Shown: positions 16,512 through 26,298, counted from the stretch's first letter. The stretch: DNA of 48,301 bases from Kaistia defluvii (GCF_026343955.1 NZ_JAPKNI010000014.1:1-48301); one strand, 5' to 3'. Numbers and translations are program-made. Notes: generated from the letters alone by a model not told the origin.

Positions 16512-17663
16512 TTACGAGGGCTCGCGCTTCTTGAACTTGTCCCAGAAGCTCGGCTTCTTGGCGACCGGGGCCGGCGCATAGGCGTCGCCGGCCGGCTCCG
16601 CCGTCATGCGGATCGGCGAGGGCACCGGCAGCGGCATGTCGGGCGCCGGGACGCCGTCGATGGCCAGCGCCGCCGCGTTGCCTGCCGCCGTCGCCGGGAA
16701 GGCGACGGGCGTGTAGGCGGCGGGGCCCGATGCCATCGCCTCGGCCTCGACGGAGGCCTGGCGCGCCGCCGCGTCCGTCACGGACCTGGAGGCCACGGCC
16801 TGGCCCTGGCTGTCCAGCCTGGCGGCGGTGGCGAGGAAGATCTGCTGGTCCTTGGACTGCTTCGCCTTCACCGCCGCGTCCAGCCATTCCGGCACGCGCA
16901 TGCTGGCGGGGCAGGCGGCCGACGCGTTGAGGGCGGCACCGCCGGTATCGACATCGAAGACGTAGCGCCTGTCGCAGACGCCGACGACGGGCGGCTTGCG
17001 CGTCACTTCGAAATGATCGTTGCCGTCCTTCAGCATCTGCCAGAACGGCATGTTCGGGTCGTTGCGATGCTTGGCCATGTTCTCGGCCGTCATGCGGAAC
17101 GGGTAGAGGTGCACTTCGAAGGAGCGCTGGCCGCCGATGAAGGCGTCGCGGGCGAGCCAGTAGATCTCGCCGGCCGATTCGTCCGTCATCGAATAGCAGC
17201 CCGCCGACGAGCAGGCGCCATGCACCATCAGGCTGTTGCCGGTGCGGTTCCATGCCGTGTCATAGGCGTTGGGGAAGCCGATGTTGAAGGACAGGTAGTA
17301 TTTGGAATTGGGGTTCATCTGGCCGGGCTTGACCGTATAGAAGCCCTCCGGCGCCTGGCGGTCGCCTTCGCGCACCTTGGGGCCGAGCTTCCCGGACCAT
17401 TTGCAGATGTCATAGGTCTTCAGCAGGCCATAGGTGCCGTCGCGCCGCTGCTTCCAGACCTCGAACTCGGACGTTTCCTTGAAGGAGCGGATATAGACCG
17501 GCGCCTTCGGGTCCATGTTCAGCTGCTCCATCTTCGCCTTGAGCTTGGCGGGGAGCGGCTTCAGATGCTTGGGCGTGGCGTCCTGGCACGCGGCGAGGGC
17601 AAGCCCCACCGCCAGGAACAGCAAAGCCTTGCGAAGACGAGAAAAGAACGCGGAACCTGGCAT
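16512..17663 (-). CDS. Murein L,D-transpeptidase lipoprotein, YafK type
   Basis: A 383-residue lipoprotein with an L,D-transpeptidase (YkuD) domain. These enzymes make or cut 3-3 peptidoglycan cross-links or protein tethers; YafK relatives release Braun lipoprotein. The signal ends in lipobox LALAAC (Cys near residue 25), so the protein should be lipid-anchored. The catalytic motif is MVHGACSSAGCYSM, with His and the nucleophile Cys in AGC. The C-terminal 130 residues are Ala-, Pro- and Val-rich and end in basic FWDKFKKREPS. ATG 17663 is chosen because it gives a proper lipoprotein signal; the frame to 17741 adds 26 unlikely residues. It lies 138 bases after accA. Confidence 0.88.
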   Translation of the reverse strand: MPGSAFFSRLRKALLFLAVGLALAACQDATPKHLKPLPAKLKAKMEQLNMDPKAPVYIRSFKETSEFEVWKQRRDGTYGLLKTYDICKWSGKLGPKVREGDRQAPEGFYTVKPGQMNPNSKYYLSFNIGFPNAYDTAWNRTGNSLMVHGACSSAGCYSMTDESAGEIYWLARDAFIGGQRSFEVHLYPFRMTAENMAKHRNDPNMPFWQMLKDGNDHFEVTRKPPVVGVCDRRYVFDVDTGGAALNASAACPASMRVPEWLDAAVKAKQSKDQQIFLATAARLDSQGQAVASRSVTDAAARQASVEAEAMASGPAAYTPVAFPATAAGNAAALAIDGVPAPDMPLPVPSPIRMTAEPAGDAYAPAPVAKKPSFWDKFKKREPS

Positions 17664-17801
17664 GAACACCCCTGCGGAGCCTTCGCAACGCTGCGGCGGA
17701 GCGGCTCCATCCCGTCTCTGAACGACCGCGCGAGGCCCCATCAGGGGCCGCGCACGGACCGAATCAGATGTTCAATAGACGGGAAGACGGGCGGAATCGT
17801 G

Positions 17802-18755
17802 TCAAAGCGACCGGCCGATCGCAAGAAACTTCTCGCGACGCTGGCGCTTGATGTCGGCTTCCGACTGGCCCTCGAACGAAGCCAGCGCATGTTCGATCGC
17901 CTTGCCGGCCGCTTCGATCGCCGCGTCGGGATCGCGATGCGCGCCGCCCATCGGCTCGGGAATGATCTCGTCGATCACGCCGAAGCGGAACAGGTCCTGC
18001 GCGGTGATCTTCATGTTGGTCGCCGCATCCTGGGCGCGGCTGCCGTCGCGCCAGAGGATCGAGGCGGCGCCTTCCGGCGAGATCACGCTGTAGATCGAAT
18101 GCTCGAGCATCAGCACGCGATTCGCGGTGGCGATCGCGATGGCGCCGCCGGAGCCGCCTTCGCCGATGATGACGGAGACGTTCGGCGTGCCGAGGCCCAG
18201 CGCTGCCTCGGTCGAGCGCGCGATCGCCTCGGCCTGGCCGCGTTCCTCGGCGTCGATGCCGGGATAGGCGCCGGCGGTGTCGACCAGCGCGATCACCGGC
18301 AGCGAGAAGCGCTCGGCCAGTTCCATGATGCGCACGGCCTTGCGATAGCCTTCGGGCCGGGCCATGCCGAAATTGTGCCGCAGGCGGCTTTCGGTGTCAT
18401 GGCCCTTTTCCTGGCCCATGACCGCGACCGGACGGCCGCGGAAACGGCCGAAGCCGGCCAGAATCGCCTGGTCCTCGGCAAATTTGCGGTCGCCGGCGAG
18501 CGGGGTGAAATCGGTGATCAGCCGCTTGGCATATTCGACGAAATGCGGCCGGTCGGGATGGCGCGCCACCTGGGTCTTCTGCCAGGGCGTCAGCTTCGCG
18601 TAGATCTCGGCCAAGGCCTGTCCGGCCTTTGCCTCGAGCCGGGTGATCTCGTCGCCGACGGAGACGGCATCGCCCTTCTCGGCCATGGCGCGGAGTTCCT
18701 GCACCTTGCCCTGGAGATCGGCGACGGGTTTTTCGAATTCAAGAAAGGTTCGCAT
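17802..18755 (-). CDS. accA: Acetyl-CoA carboxylase carboxyltransferase subunit alpha
   Basis: AccA (317 residues) forms the carboxyltransferase with AccD and transfers CO2 from carboxybiotin to acetyl-CoA, the first step of fatty acid synthesis. Diagnostic segments are LIALVDTAGAYPGIDAEERG in reading PVIALVDTAGAYPGIDAE, IIGEGGSGGAIAI and YSVISPEGAASILW. Length is normal for the family. ATG 18755 (MRTFLEFEKPVADL) follows GAAGG at 7 bases. accD is not in the window. Confidence 0.97.
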   Translation of the reverse strand: MRTFLEFEKPVADLQGKVQELRAMAEKGDAVSVGDEITRLEAKAGQALAEIYAKLTPWQKTQVARHPDRPHFVEYAKRLITDFTPLAGDRKFAEDQAILAGFGRFRGRPVAVMGQEKGHDTESRLRHNFGMARPEGYRKAVRIMELAERFSLPVIALVDTAGAYPGIDAEERGQAEAIARSTEAALGLGTPNVSVIIGEGGSGGAIAIATANRVLMLEHSIYSVISPEGAASILWRDGSRAQDAATNMKITAQDLFRFGVIDEIIPEPMGGAHRDPDAAIEAAGKAIEHALASFEGQSEADIKRQRREKFLAIGRSL

Positions 18756-18897
18756 CCAGACCTTCAAGCCGTACAAACATGGCTATATGCGGGCGGCCGG
18801 ATAGACCTCCCTGAAAGTGGCCGCACACTGGCTGTAAGGCCCGGCGGTGTCAAGCTGACGCAAGCGCAGCTCGCGGCGGGGCCGGATCGGCGGCTCC

Positions 18898-19860
18898 TCA
18901 CGGCTTCGCCAGCGGATGGTGCTCGGCGACGAGCGCGCGCAGTCGCTCTTCCAGCACATGGGTATAGATCTGCGTCGTTGAAATGTCGGCATGTCCGAGC
19001 AATTGCTGGACGATGCGCAGGTCGGCGCCGTTCTGCAGCAGATGGCTGGCGAAGGCGTGGCGCAGCACATGCGGCGAGACGCGCGCTGCCGGGATGCCGG
19101 TGGCGACGGCGAGCTCCTTCAGGTCGCGGGCGAAGGCCTGGCGGGTCAGCGTGCCGCTCTCGCCGAAGGAGGGGAACAGCCACTGGCTGCTCGGCGCCTT
19201 GCCCTCTAGCTCGCGGCGCAGCGCCACATAGCGGGAGATCGCCTCCCGGGCGCGCTCGGTCAGCGGCACCAGCCGCTCCTTGTTGCCCTTGCCGCGCACG
19301 ATCAGCGCGCGCAGATCCGCCCGGGCGGCGGAGGCAGGCAGCGCCACCAGCTCGGACACGCGCATGCCCGAGGCATAGAGCGTCTCCAGCAGGGCGGCGA
19401 GGCGGGCGGCGCGCAACTGCGCCGAGGGTGTTTTGGCGAGGGCGACGGCGCTCTCCGCCGTCTGCAGCAGCCGGTCGACCTCGGCCTCGGACAGCACCTT
19501 GGGGATCGGCACCTTGCGCTTCGGTCCCTCGACGATGCCGGAGGGGTCGTCGCGCCGCACGCCCTCGGCGAACAGGAAGCGGTGCATCTGGCGCAGCGCG
19601 GAAAGCCGCCGCGCCGCCGACGACGCGGCGAAGCCGCGCAATTCGAGATCGACCAGATAGGCGCGCACATCGGCCAGCGCCGCGCTTTCGAAATCGAGCC
19701 CGCGATCGCCGAGGAATTCGGCATAGTCCTCGATGTCGCGGCGATAGGAGGTGAGCGTATGCGGCGAGGCGCCCCGCTCGGCGCTCATCATCTCGAGAAA
19801 CGCCTCGAGGTGGTGCATGCCCGCCAGCGTGCGCCGGGTCTTTGCCTTCGCCACGATCAT
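18898..19860 (-). CDS. xerD: Site-specific tyrosine recombinase XerD
   Basis: XerD (320 residues) acts with XerC at the dif site to resolve chromosome dimers. The N-terminal SAM-like domain (about residues 15-105) has [20 protein letters not shown]. The catalytic residues are present: Arg in [10 protein letters not shown], Lys in VRGKGNKER, His and Arg in [12 protein letters not shown], His in LLGHADIS, and Tyr in TQIYTHV. Start ATG 19860 overlaps the stop of the upstream small gene as ATGA and has AGGA close before it. It sits in the conserved accA-xerD arrangement opposite aroK, so it is the cellular recombinase and not a phage integrase. Confidence 0.95.
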   Translation of the reverse strand: MIVAKAKTRRTLAGMHHLEAFLEMMSAERGASPHTLTSYRRDIEDYAEFLGDRGLDFESAALADVRAYLVDLELRGFAASSAARRLSALRQMHRFLFAEGVRRDDPSGIVEGPKRKVPIPKVLSEAEVDRLLQTAESAVALAKTPSAQLRAARLAALLETLYASGMRVSELVALPASAARADLRALIVRGKGNKERLVPLTERAREAISRYVALRRELEGKAPSSQWLFPSFGESGTLTRQAFARDLKELAVATGIPAARVSPHVLRHAFASHLLQNGADLRIVQQLLGHADISTTQIYTHVLEERLRALVAEHHPLAKP

Positions 19861-20006
19861 TGTTCCTGCAGCAGTTTGTCGGTCGGGACCCGCACCGTGA
19901 TCTCGCGCGGGCTCGGCTCGACGAAGTTCGCGAGGGCGAACACGGCGGCATAGCCGGCGAGCGCGAGCAGGATGCAGGCGATGATGAAGCGCGACAGTGT
20001 CGGCAT
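19857..20006 (-). CDS. Small membrane protein, 49 residues, coupled to xerD
   Basis: ATG 20006 to TGA 19857-19859 encodes 49 residues. One membrane helix is clear ([20 protein letters not shown], residues 5-24), followed by [20 protein letters not shown]. The stop overlaps the xerD ATG (ATGA). The hydrophobic start and the position between xerD and divergent aroK support a real gene; I recall similar short proteins at this place in other Hyphomicrobiales, but that is memory and was not checked. Function unknown. Its start has only a distant GAGG. A candidate promoter lies at 20042-20071. Confidence 0.72.
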   Translation of the reverse strand: MPTLSRFIIACILLALAGYAAVFALANFVEPSPREITVRVPTDKLLQEQ

Positions 20007-20041
20007 GAACCGGCCACGGACCTCGAAATATCTGGAGTGAG

Positions 20042-20071
20042 GTTATGGCCATGCACCGGCATCGATGGCAA
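20042..20071 (-). promoter_or_regulatory. Candidate promoter of the small protein-xerD pair
   Basis: On the minus strand TTGCCA (20071-20066), 18 bases, CATAAC (20047-20042). Transcription would start about 30 bases before ATG 20006. Confidence 0.4.
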
Positions 20072-20143
20072 GGGCGCGGGTCACACCCTCGCGATTCCAG
20101 CGCCGCGAGAGGCGCTGTCCGCATGCGATGCGTCGCGGAACGC

Positions 20144-20172
20144 TTGACAGTTTCGCCCGGGTCCGGTTCTAC
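20144..20172 (+). promoter_or_regulatory. Candidate aroK promoter
   Basis: A perfect -35 TTGACA (20144-20149) is followed after 17 bases by a weak -10, TTCTAC (20167-20172). The aroK ATG is 34 bases further on. Confidence 0.4.
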
Positions 20173-20205
20173 CTCGGCTGAGGCTGGACGAGGAGCTGCG
20201 GGACC

Positions 20206-20832
20206 ATGATCGAGAGCATCGTGCCAGAACAGGATACCACTGCGTCGGCGGCGGAGCTGATCAGCCGCCTGGGGCCGCGCGCCATCGTCCTGGTCGGCCT
20301 GATGGGCGCCGGCAAGACGTCGGTCGGCAAGCGGATCGCCGCCAAGCTGCATCTGCCGTTCATCGACGCCGATGCGGAGATCGAGAAGGCGGCCGACGCC
20401 ACCATCCCCGAGATTTTCGCCCAGCATGGCGAGGCCTATTTCCGCGATGGCGAGAGGCGGGTGATCCGCCGCCTGCTCGACGGCAATCCGAAGGTGCTGG
20501 CCACCGGCGGCGGCGCCTTCATGAACGAGGAGACGCGCGCTGCGATCCTCGAGGGCGCGGTATCGATCTGGCTGCGCGCGGAACTCGACGTGCTGATGGC
20601 GCGGGTGCGCAAACGCGCCAACCGGCCGCTGCTGCAGACCGCCGACCCTGAAGCCACCATGCGCCGGCTGATGACCGAGCGCGATCCGATCTATTCGCTT
20701 GCCAATGTCCATATCCTGTCGCGCGACGTGACTCACGAGATCGTCGCCGACGAAACCATCGAAGCGCTGCTCGCCCATCTGGCGGCAGAAAGCCCTGCCC
20801 AGGAAAGCCGACCGACCGATGACGATCGCTGA
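20206..20832 (+). CDS. aroK: Shikimate kinase
   Basis: AroK (208 residues) phosphorylates shikimate to shikimate 3-phosphate with ATP, the fifth step of the chorismate pathway. The P-loop is [13 protein letters not shown] near residues 31-43. The shikimate-binding Asp is in FIDADAEIE and the glycine triplet is in [10 protein letters not shown]. The lid region [11 protein letters not shown] follows. The first 22 residues are an extension common in alphaproteobacteria. GAGGAG lies 11 bases before the ATG. The gene overlaps aroB by 14 bases, so the two are translated from one mRNA. Confidence 0.95.
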   Translation: MIESIVPEQDTTASAAELISRLGPRAIVLVGLMGAGKTSVGKRIAAKLHLPFIDADAEIEKAADATIPEIFAQHGEAYFRDGERRVIRRLLDGNPKVLATGGGAFMNEETRAAILEGAVSIWLRAELDVLMARVRKRANRPLLQTADPEATMRRLMTERDPIYSLANVHILSRDVTHEIVADETIEALLAHLAAESPAQESRPTDDDR

Positions 20833-21946
20833 AGCCGCAGCCCCCACCACGGTCCGTGTCGCGCTGGGCGAGCGCGCCTATGACATCCTGATCGGCCGCG
20901 GCCTGATCGCCGATGCCGGCCGGGCCATCGCCGAGCGGCTGCCCAAGGCGCGCGCCGCGATCGTGACGGACGAGACGGTGGGCGGCTTCTATCTCGCGGC
21001 GCTCACCGCGTCGCTTGCCGCCTCCGGCATCGACAGCGTGCCCGTGGTGGTCGCGCCTGGCGAGGCTTCGAAGAATTTCCAGACGCTCGAAACCGTCACC
21101 CGCGCGATTCTGGCGGCCCGGCTGGAGCGTGGCGACATCGTCGTCGCGCTGGGCGGCGGCGTCGTCGGCGACCTCACCGGCTTCGCGGCGGCGATCGCCC
21201 GGCGCGGCATGCGCTTCGTCCAGATCCCCACCTCCCTGCTGGCCCAGGTCGACAGTTCCGTTGGCGGCAAGACGGGCATCAATACCGCCGAGGGCAAGAA
21301 CCTGGTCGGCGCCTTCCACCAGCCTGATCTCGTCATCGCCGATACCGGCGTTCTCGATACGCTCTCCCCTCGCGAATTCCGCGCCGGCTACGCCGAGGTG
21401 GCGAAATACGGCCTCATCGACGACCCGGCCTTCTTCGCCTGGCTGGAGCAGAACTGGCGGGGCATCCTTTCCGGCGGCCCGGAGCGCGAGCACGCGGTCG
21501 CCACCAGCTGCCGCGCCAAGGCCAAGGTCGTCGCCGCCGACGAGCACGAGACCGGCGAGCGCGCGCTCCTCAATCTCGGCCACACCTTCGGCCATGCGCT
21601 GGAATCGGCCACCGGCTATTCGCAGCGCCTCGTGCATGGCGAAGGCGTCGCCATCGGCATGGTTCTGGCGCATCAGTTTTCCGCCCGCATGAACCTCTGC
21701 TCGCCGGATGACGGCGCCCGCGTCGAGGCGCATCTGAAAGCGGTCGGCCTGCCGACGCGGCTCTCCGACGTGCCGGGCGGGTTGCCGGACGCGCAGGATC
21801 TGATGAAGCGGATCGGCCAGGACAAGAAGGTGTCGCGCGGCACGCTGACCTTCATCCTGACGCATGGCGTCGGCAAGGCTTTCATCGCCAAGGATGTGCC
21901 GCCGGCCGCCGTGGAAGCGTTCCTCACTGACAAGCTGGCGGATTGA
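20819..21946 (+). CDS. aroB: 3-dehydroquinate synthase
   Basis: AroB (375 residues) converts DAHP to 3-dehydroquinate, the second step of the shikimate pathway, using NAD and a divalent metal. Visible motifs are [13 protein letters not shown] (NAD binding), [17 protein letters not shown] and the metal-site helix [12 protein letters not shown]. The start overlaps aroK by 14 bases. A hairpin with a T-run follows at 21945-21980. Confidence 0.96.
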   Translation: MTIAEAAAPTTVRVALGERAYDILIGRGLIADAGRAIAERLPKARAAIVTDETVGGFYLAALTASLAASGIDSVPVVVAPGEASKNFQTLETVTRAILAARLERGDIVVALGGGVVGDLTGFAAAIARRGMRFVQIPTSLLAQVDSSVGGKTGINTAEGKNLVGAFHQPDLVIADTGVLDTLSPREFRAGYAEVAKYGLIDDPAFFAWLEQNWRGILSGGPEREHAVATSCRAKAKVVAADEHETGERALLNLGHTFGHALESATGYSQRLVHGEGVAIGMVLAHQFSARMNLCSPDDGARVEAHLKAVGLPTRLSDVPGGLPDAQDLMKRIGQDKKVSRGTLTFILTHGVGKAFIAKDVPPAAVEAFLTDKLAD

Positions 21947-21980
21947 GACGCCAGCCCCCGGAAACGGGGTCTCGCTTTTT
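21945..21980 (+). terminator. Probable aroB terminator
   Basis: GAGAC and CCCCG pair with CGGGG and GTCTC around a GAAA tetraloop, with an internal bulge. A run of five T follows at 21976-21980. The bulge makes it weaker than the other terminators in the window. Confidence 0.5.
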
Positions 21981-22057
21981 GCAGCGATGCTTTAGAATGC
22001 CGCGGCGAGCGATCGCGGCGGCCTTGATGCGCCGACTCCTCGCGCGGAGACGGGCTC

Positions 22058-22780
22058 GTGTTTGACATCCTCGAAACCTTCGGCGGCTGGTATGACCTGC
22101 CCGCCCATATCGGCTATGTGCTTTTCGCGGTCTCGCTGTTCCTGACGAACATCTTCTGGCTGCGCATCCTGCTGATCATCTCGCTGGCCTTCCAGATCGT
22201 CTATTTCGCCATGTCCGGCGGCTCGCTCTATACCGGCATTGTCTGGAACGTCGTCTTCATCCTGATCAACGCCTATCGCCTGATGGCCCTGGTCCAGGCG
22301 CGGCGCGCCCTTGGCCGGGCGACCCGCGGCCAGCTGCTGGGCGCCGGCGCCGACGAGGTGGTGATCGACGCCGCAAACAGCCTGGACGACAACCAGATCG
22401 GGGAACTGATCCGCCTTGGCGAGGTGTATGACCTCGCGCCCGGCGCGCCGCTGACGACGGAAGGCGAACCCGTCGACTGGTTCTATTTCATCACGGCCGG
22501 CCATGCCGTCGTCTTGGCGGGCGGTGTCGAGGTCGCGCGCCTGCATGCGGGCGAGTTCGTCGGCGAGGTGTCGTTCCTGACCGGCATCGTCGCGTCGGCG
22601 ACGGTCCGCGCCTCCGACCGGCTTTCGGTGATCGCGCTCGACCGCGAGAAGCTGTCGCGCGCCTGCGCCGAGGATGCCCGGCTGTCCGCGGCCGTGCACC
22701 AGGTGATCGGCAACGCGCTGGCCCGCAAGCTGGTCGCCGCCAACCGCCGCGGCATGCCGAGGGTTCCCCAGCCGGCGTGA
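22058..22780 (+). CDS. Three-helix membrane protein with cyclic-nucleotide-binding fold, Popeye-like
   Basis: A 240-residue protein with three N-terminal membrane segments (residues about 14-32, 34-52 and 57-75: VLFAVSLFLTNIFWL, ILLIISLAFQIVYF, GIVWNVVFILINAY). A cytosolic cNMP-binding-like domain follows, about residues 105-215 (GEPVDWFYFITAGHAVVLA, then FVGEVSFLTG). This is the layout of Popeye (POPDC) proteins. The phosphate-binding cassette keeps Glu170, but the arginine that holds the cyclic phosphate in CRP (ERSAWVRA) is replaced by Ala179 (VASATVRA). cAMP binding is therefore doubtful. The GTG start has GGAG upstream. It lies 111 bases after aroB and before a repeat cluster. Ligand and partners are unknown. 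Confidence 0.82.
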   Translation: MFDILETFGGWYDLPAHIGYVLFAVSLFLTNIFWLRILLIISLAFQIVYFAMSGGSLYTGIVWNVVFILINAYRLMALVQARRALGRATRGQLLGAGADEVVIDAANSLDDNQIGELIRLGEVYDLAPGAPLTTEGEPVDWFYFITAGHAVVLAGGVEVARLHAGEFVGEVSFLTGIVASATVRASDRLSVIALDREKLSRACAEDARLSAAVHQVIGNALARKLVAANRRGMPRVPQPA

Positions 22781-22879
22781 GGGGGAGACTTCAACGACTT
22801 GGCCCTGCCTGAATGCCATCCAGGTCGAGGTCGGTTGGTTCGGTGAGAGGGGGGCGGGTCGATGTCCGGCACCCGGCAA

Positions 22880-22922
22880 CAGACCCTCACCCCAGCCCTC
22901 GCCCGCTCGCGGGAGAGAGGGG
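22880..22922. repeat. Palindromic repeat, left unit of a doublet
   Basis: AGACCCTCACCCCAGCCCTC followed by GCCCGCTCGCGGGAGAG; it matches 7896-7935 closely. Confidence 0.75.
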
Positions 22923-22962
22923 CCATCGCGCCTGGTCTCGACGCCGCCACCGCACCGGCCGA

Positions 22963-23009
22963 AAGCCCTCTCCCGCTTACGGGAGAGGGTGGGGTGGGGG
23001 TCTTGCTTG
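22963..23009. repeat. Palindromic repeat, right unit of a doublet
   Basis: AAGCCCTCTCCCGCTTACGG and GGGAGAGGGTGGGGTGGGGG, then TCTTGCTTG. It is inverted with respect to 22880-22922 and matches 8013-8060 and 1003-1036. Confidence 0.75.
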
Positions 23010-23025
23010 AGAGCTAGGGCTGAAT

Positions 23026-23052
23026 GGATCCCGGGTCTTCGCCCGGGATGAC
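23026..23052. repeat. Palindrome GGATCCCGGGT-CTTC-GCCCGGGATGAC
   Basis: ATCCCGGGTC and GCCCGGGAT form a 9-bp hairpin around TTC. Palindromes of this form are common between genes of alphaproteobacteria; only one copy is in this window. Confidence 0.65.
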
Positions 23053-23137
23053 GGCGGAGCGTGGCGGCTGTGGCTCGCGCACGATGACAGCGGCCGGTCC
23101 GAAGATCTGGCTCCGCCATCACCCCACCCTCGCCGTC

Positions 23138-23157
23138 ATTCCTGCGAAAGCAGGAAT
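23138..23157. repeat. Palindrome ATTCCTGC-GAAA-GCAGGAAT
   Basis: A perfect 8-bp stem with a GAAA loop, framed by GTC and CCC. A diverged relative lies at 1039-1060. Confidence 0.65.
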
Positions 23158-23251
23158 CCCTGCAGCCGAGGAACAGGGCGTTTCGGGCGCAATTTTCCGG
23201 CTAACCGCCCCCGATCTCCGCCCGGAATCACGGCCGAGCCGTGCCAGACAC

Positions 23252-23284
23252 AAAAAAGCCCGGCATGTCGCCATGCCGGGCTTC
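23252..23284 (-). terminator. Rho-independent terminator of secA
   Basis: On the minus strand, AGCCCGGCATG-GCGA-CATGCCGGGCT is followed by TTTTTTG. The 11-bp stem starts about 22 bases past the secA stop. Confidence 0.9.
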
Positions 23285-23304
23285 TTCAAGAGTTGGAGCC
23301 AGCC

Positions 23305-26031
23305 TTACGCCAGCTTGCCGTGGCAGTGCTTGAACTTCTTGCCGGAGCCGCAGGGGCAGGGGGCGTTGCGCTGGAGGCGGCTCCAGGTCGACGGGTCGTT
23401 CGGGTCGACGCCAAGCGCCGCGAAGCCGGCGGCGCTGTCGGCATTCTCCAGCAGCGGCTGGTCATCGAACTCGTTCTCGCCCGATAGCGGGTCGAGATGC
23501 ATCGCCTGGAGGCTGTCCATGTCCATGTCGTCGGGCGCCAGCGGCGGCGACTGCATGATCTCGACGCGCATCATCTGCGCCGTGACGGCCTCGCGCAGGT
23601 TCTGCAGCATCGCTTCGAACAGTTCGAAGGCCTCGGTCTTGTATTCGTTCAGCGGATCGCGCTGCGCATAGCCGCGGAAGCCGATGACCTGGCGCAGATG
23701 GTCCAGCGTGACCAGGTGCTCGCGCCAGAGATGGTCGAGCGTCTGCAGCAGGACGGCCTTTTCGACCTGGCGCATGACGGTCGGCGAGAAGCGCTCGGTG
23801 CGCGAGGCGGCGGCTTCGTCGCCGGCCTTCTGCACGCGTTCCAGCACTTCCGCGTCGGCGATGCCTTCCTCGGCCGCCCAGGCCTCGATCGGCAGGTCGA
23901 GATTGACCGCCGCCAGCAGCGCCTCGTGCAGGCCCTTCGCGTCCCACTGCTCGGGATAGGCCTTTTCCGGGATGTGCTTGGCGACCAGGTTGGCGATCAC
24001 TTCCTGGCGCATGTCGTCGACGGTGGAGGCGACGTCTTCCTCGGCCATCAGCTCGATGCGCTGGTCGAAGATGACCTTGCGCTGGTCGTTCATGACGTCG
24101 TCGTATTTCAGCAGGTTCTTGCGGATGTCGAAGTTGCGCGCCTCGACCTTCTGCTGCGCCTTTTCCAGCGCCCGGTTGATCCACGGATGGACGATCGCCT
24201 CGTCTTCCTTGAGCCCCAGCTTCTGCAGCATGCCGTCCATGCGCTCCGAGCCGAAGATGCGCATCAGGTCGTCCTGCAGCGACAGGAAGAAGTGCGAATG
24301 GCCGGGGTCGCCCTGGCGGCCGGAACGGCCGCGCAGCTGGTTGTCGATGCGGCGGCTTTCATGCCGCTCGGTGCCGATGACGTAGAGACCGCCGGCGGCC
24401 AGCGCCTTGTCCTTGAGGACGGCGATCTCGGCCTTGATCTCCTCGATGCGGCGATCGCGCTCGGCCTCGTCCTGGACGTCGCCCAGTTCGCGCTCGATGC
24501 GCATTTCGAGGTTGCCGCCGAGTTTGATGTCGGTACCGCGGCCGGCCATGTTGGTGGCGATCGTCACCGCGCCGGGCACGCCGGCCTGGGCGACGATATA
24601 GGCTTCCTGCTCGTGGTAGCGGGCGTTCAGCACCTGGTGCGGGACCTTCTCCTTCTTCAGGAGCTCCGACAGCAGTTCCGACTTTTCGATCGAGGTCGTG
24701 CCGACGAGGACCGGCTGGCCGCGCTGGCTGCAGTCCTTGATGACGCGGATGATCGCCTTGTACTTCTCGTTGGCGGTCCGGTAGACCTCGTCATCATCAT
24801 CGATACGCGAGACGGGGACGTTGGTCGGGATCTCGAGAACCTCGAGACCGTAAATGTCCATGAACTCGGCCGCTTCCGTCTGCGCCGTGCCGGTCATGCC
24901 GGCCAGCTTCTCGTACATGCGGAAATAGTTCTGGAAGGTGATCGAGGCCAGCGTCTGGTTTTCCGGCTGGATCTTGACGTGTTCCTTCGCCTCCAGCGCC
25001 TGGTGCAGGCCTTCCGAATAGCGGCGGCCCGGCATCATGCGGCCGGTGAACTCGTCGATGATGACGACTTCGTCATCCTTGACGATGTAGTCCTTGTCGC
25101 GCTGGAACAGACGGTGCGCGCGCAGGCCCTGGTTGATGTGGTGGACGACGGTGACGTTCTCGACGTCGTAAAGCGACTCGCCCTTCAGCAGGCCCGCTTC
25201 GGTGAGGAGCTGCTCGAGCTTCTCGTTGCCGGCCTCGGTGAAGTTGGCGGTGCGCTGCTTCTCGTCGATCTCGTAATCTTCGGGCACGAGCGCCGGAATG
25301 AAGGCGTCGATGGTGGTGTAGAGCTCCGAGCGGTCGTCGAGCGGGCCGGAGATGATCAGCGGGGTGCGCGCCTCGTCGATCAGGATCGAGTCGACTTCGT
25401 CGACGATCGCATAATGATGCGGGCGCTGGACCATCTGGCCGAGCTCGTACTTCATGTTATCGCGCAGATAATCGAAGCCGTACTCGTTGTTGGTGCCGTA
25501 GGTGATGTCGCAGGCGTACGCCGCCCGGCGCTGGTCGTCGTCGAGGCCATGCACGATGACGCCGACCGACAGGCCGAGGAAGCGGTAGAGCCGGCCCATC
25601 CATTCGGCGTCGCGCGAGGCGAGGTAGTCGTTGACGGTGACGACGTGCACGCCCTTGCCGGTCAACGCGTTCAGGTAGACCGGAAGCGTCGCGACGAGGG
25701 TCTTGCCTTCGCCCGTCTTCATTTCCGAGATGGCGCCGTCGTTCAGCACCATGCCGCCGATCATCTGGACGTCGAAATGACGCATGCCGAGCGCGCGCTT
25801 GGCGCCCTCGCGGACCGTGGCAAAGGCCGGCACGAGCAGGTCATTGACCGATTTTCCGCCGGCGATTTCGCGCTTGAACTGTTCGGTGCGGGCGCGGAGC
25901 TGGTCGTCCGTCAGCTTCGACAACTCGTCTTCCAGCGCATTGATTTGCGCGACCACCGGCCGGTAGCCCTTGACGCGGCGGTCATTGGCCGAGCCGAAAA
26001 ATTTGCGCGCAAGCGAACCGAGACCGACCAT
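23305..26031 (-). CDS. secA: Preprotein translocase ATPase SecA
   Basis: SecA (908 residues) drives export of unfolded proteins through SecYEG. Walker A is MKTGEGKT (residues 104-111) and the DEAD-like motif is in [13 protein letters not shown] near residue 208. The second nucleotide-binding domain has [17 protein letters not shown]. The preprotein cross-linking, scaffold and wing domains are complete. The C-terminus ends in a zinc-binding SEC-C motif ([14 protein letters not shown]), which binds SecB and phospholipids. ATG 26031 has AAGGATGACCC upstream. It diverges from the parvulin gene, a pairing that places export and post-export folding side by side. A sigma-70 promoter lies at 26191-26219. 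Confidence 0.97.
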   Translation of the reverse strand: MVGLGSLARKFFGSANDRRVKGYRPVVAQINALEDELSKLTDDQLRARTEQFKREIAGGKSVNDLLVPAFATVREGAKRALGMRHFDVQMIGGMVLNDGAISEMKTGEGKTLVATLPVYLNALTGKGVHVVTVNDYLASRDAEWMGRLYRFLGLSVGVIVHGLDDDQRRAAYACDITYGTNNEYGFDYLRDNMKYELGQMVQRPHHYAIVDEVDSILIDEARTPLIISGPLDDRSELYTTIDAFIPALVPEDYEIDEKQRTANFTEAGNEKLEQLLTEAGLLKGESLYDVENVTVVHHINQGLRAHRLFQRDKDYIVKDDEVVIIDEFTGRMMPGRRYSEGLHQALEAKEHVKIQPENQTLASITFQNYFRMYEKLAGMTGTAQTEAAEFMDIYGLEVLEIPTNVPVSRIDDDDEVYRTANEKYKAIIRVIKDCSQRGQPVLVGTTSIEKSELLSELLKKEKVPHQVLNARYHEQEAYIVAQAGVPGAVTIATNMAGRGTDIKLGGNLEMRIERELGDVQDEAERDRRIEEIKAEIAVLKDKALAAGGLYVIGTERHESRRIDNQLRGRSGRQGDPGHSHFFLSLQDDLMRIFGSERMDGMLQKLGLKEDEAIVHPWINRALEKAQQKVEARNFDIRKNLLKYDDVMNDQRKVIFDQRIELMAEEDVASTVDDMRQEVIANLVAKHIPEKAYPEQWDAKGLHEALLAAVNLDLPIEAWAAEEGIADAEVLERVQKAGDEAAASRTERFSPTVMRQVEKAVLLQTLDHLWREHLVTLDHLRQVIGFRGYAQRDPLNEYKTEAFELFEAMLQNLREAVTAQMMRVEIMQSPPLAPDDMDMDSLQAMHLDPLSGENEFDDQPLLENADSAAGFAALGVDPNDPSTWSRLQRNAPCPCGSGKKFKHCHGKLA

Positions 26032-26190
26032 GGGTCATCCTTGATGTTGGATCCGGGCCGCCCCAGGGAAGACGAGGGGACGCCGGGTTCTTGTTGTCGG
26101 CGCGATCGCATCGACTGCGACGAAGGCCGGAAACCATTAGGCGCGCCGTCACCTCACACGTCACAGCGTTCTGGACGCCGAGTTCCGAGA

Positions 26191-26219
26191 GAGATAAGAG
26201 GGGGCACAAGGGTTGTCAA
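26191..26219 (-). promoter_or_regulatory. Sigma-70 promoter of secA
   Basis: On the minus strand a perfect TTGACA (26219-26214), 17 bases, TATCTC (26196-26191). The leader to the secA ATG would be about 150 bases. Confidence 0.65.
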
Positions 26220-26298
26220 CGTGGACGACCGGCGGCGTCATGCCCGCAAAATGCCGGAATTGCAGCAGATCCACGCACTTGATCGTGAGGAACACGCA

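Larger units (their letters stand above)
22781..23304. other. 524-bp gene-free region packed with palindromic repeats
   Basis: No gene is seen. From left to right it holds a repeat doublet (22880-23009), a second palindrome family (23026-23052), a third (23138-23157) and the secA terminator. Reading frames across it only translate repeats. Confidence 0.75.

Noticed and set aside
18898-19860. Phage integrase marking an integrated element
   Set aside because: Sequence and position between accA and aroK fit the housekeeping XerD; no phage genes or att-like repeats are near.
18898-20850. Single 650-codon fusion of unknown sequence to xerD
   Set aside because: The upstream part is antisense to aroK; xerD starts at 19860, coupled to a separate small gene.
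23497-26298. Plus-strand extension joining the parvulin gene to 2.8 kb upstream
   Set aside because: The extension is antisense to secA; a ribosome site and signal peptide mark the real start near 26299.
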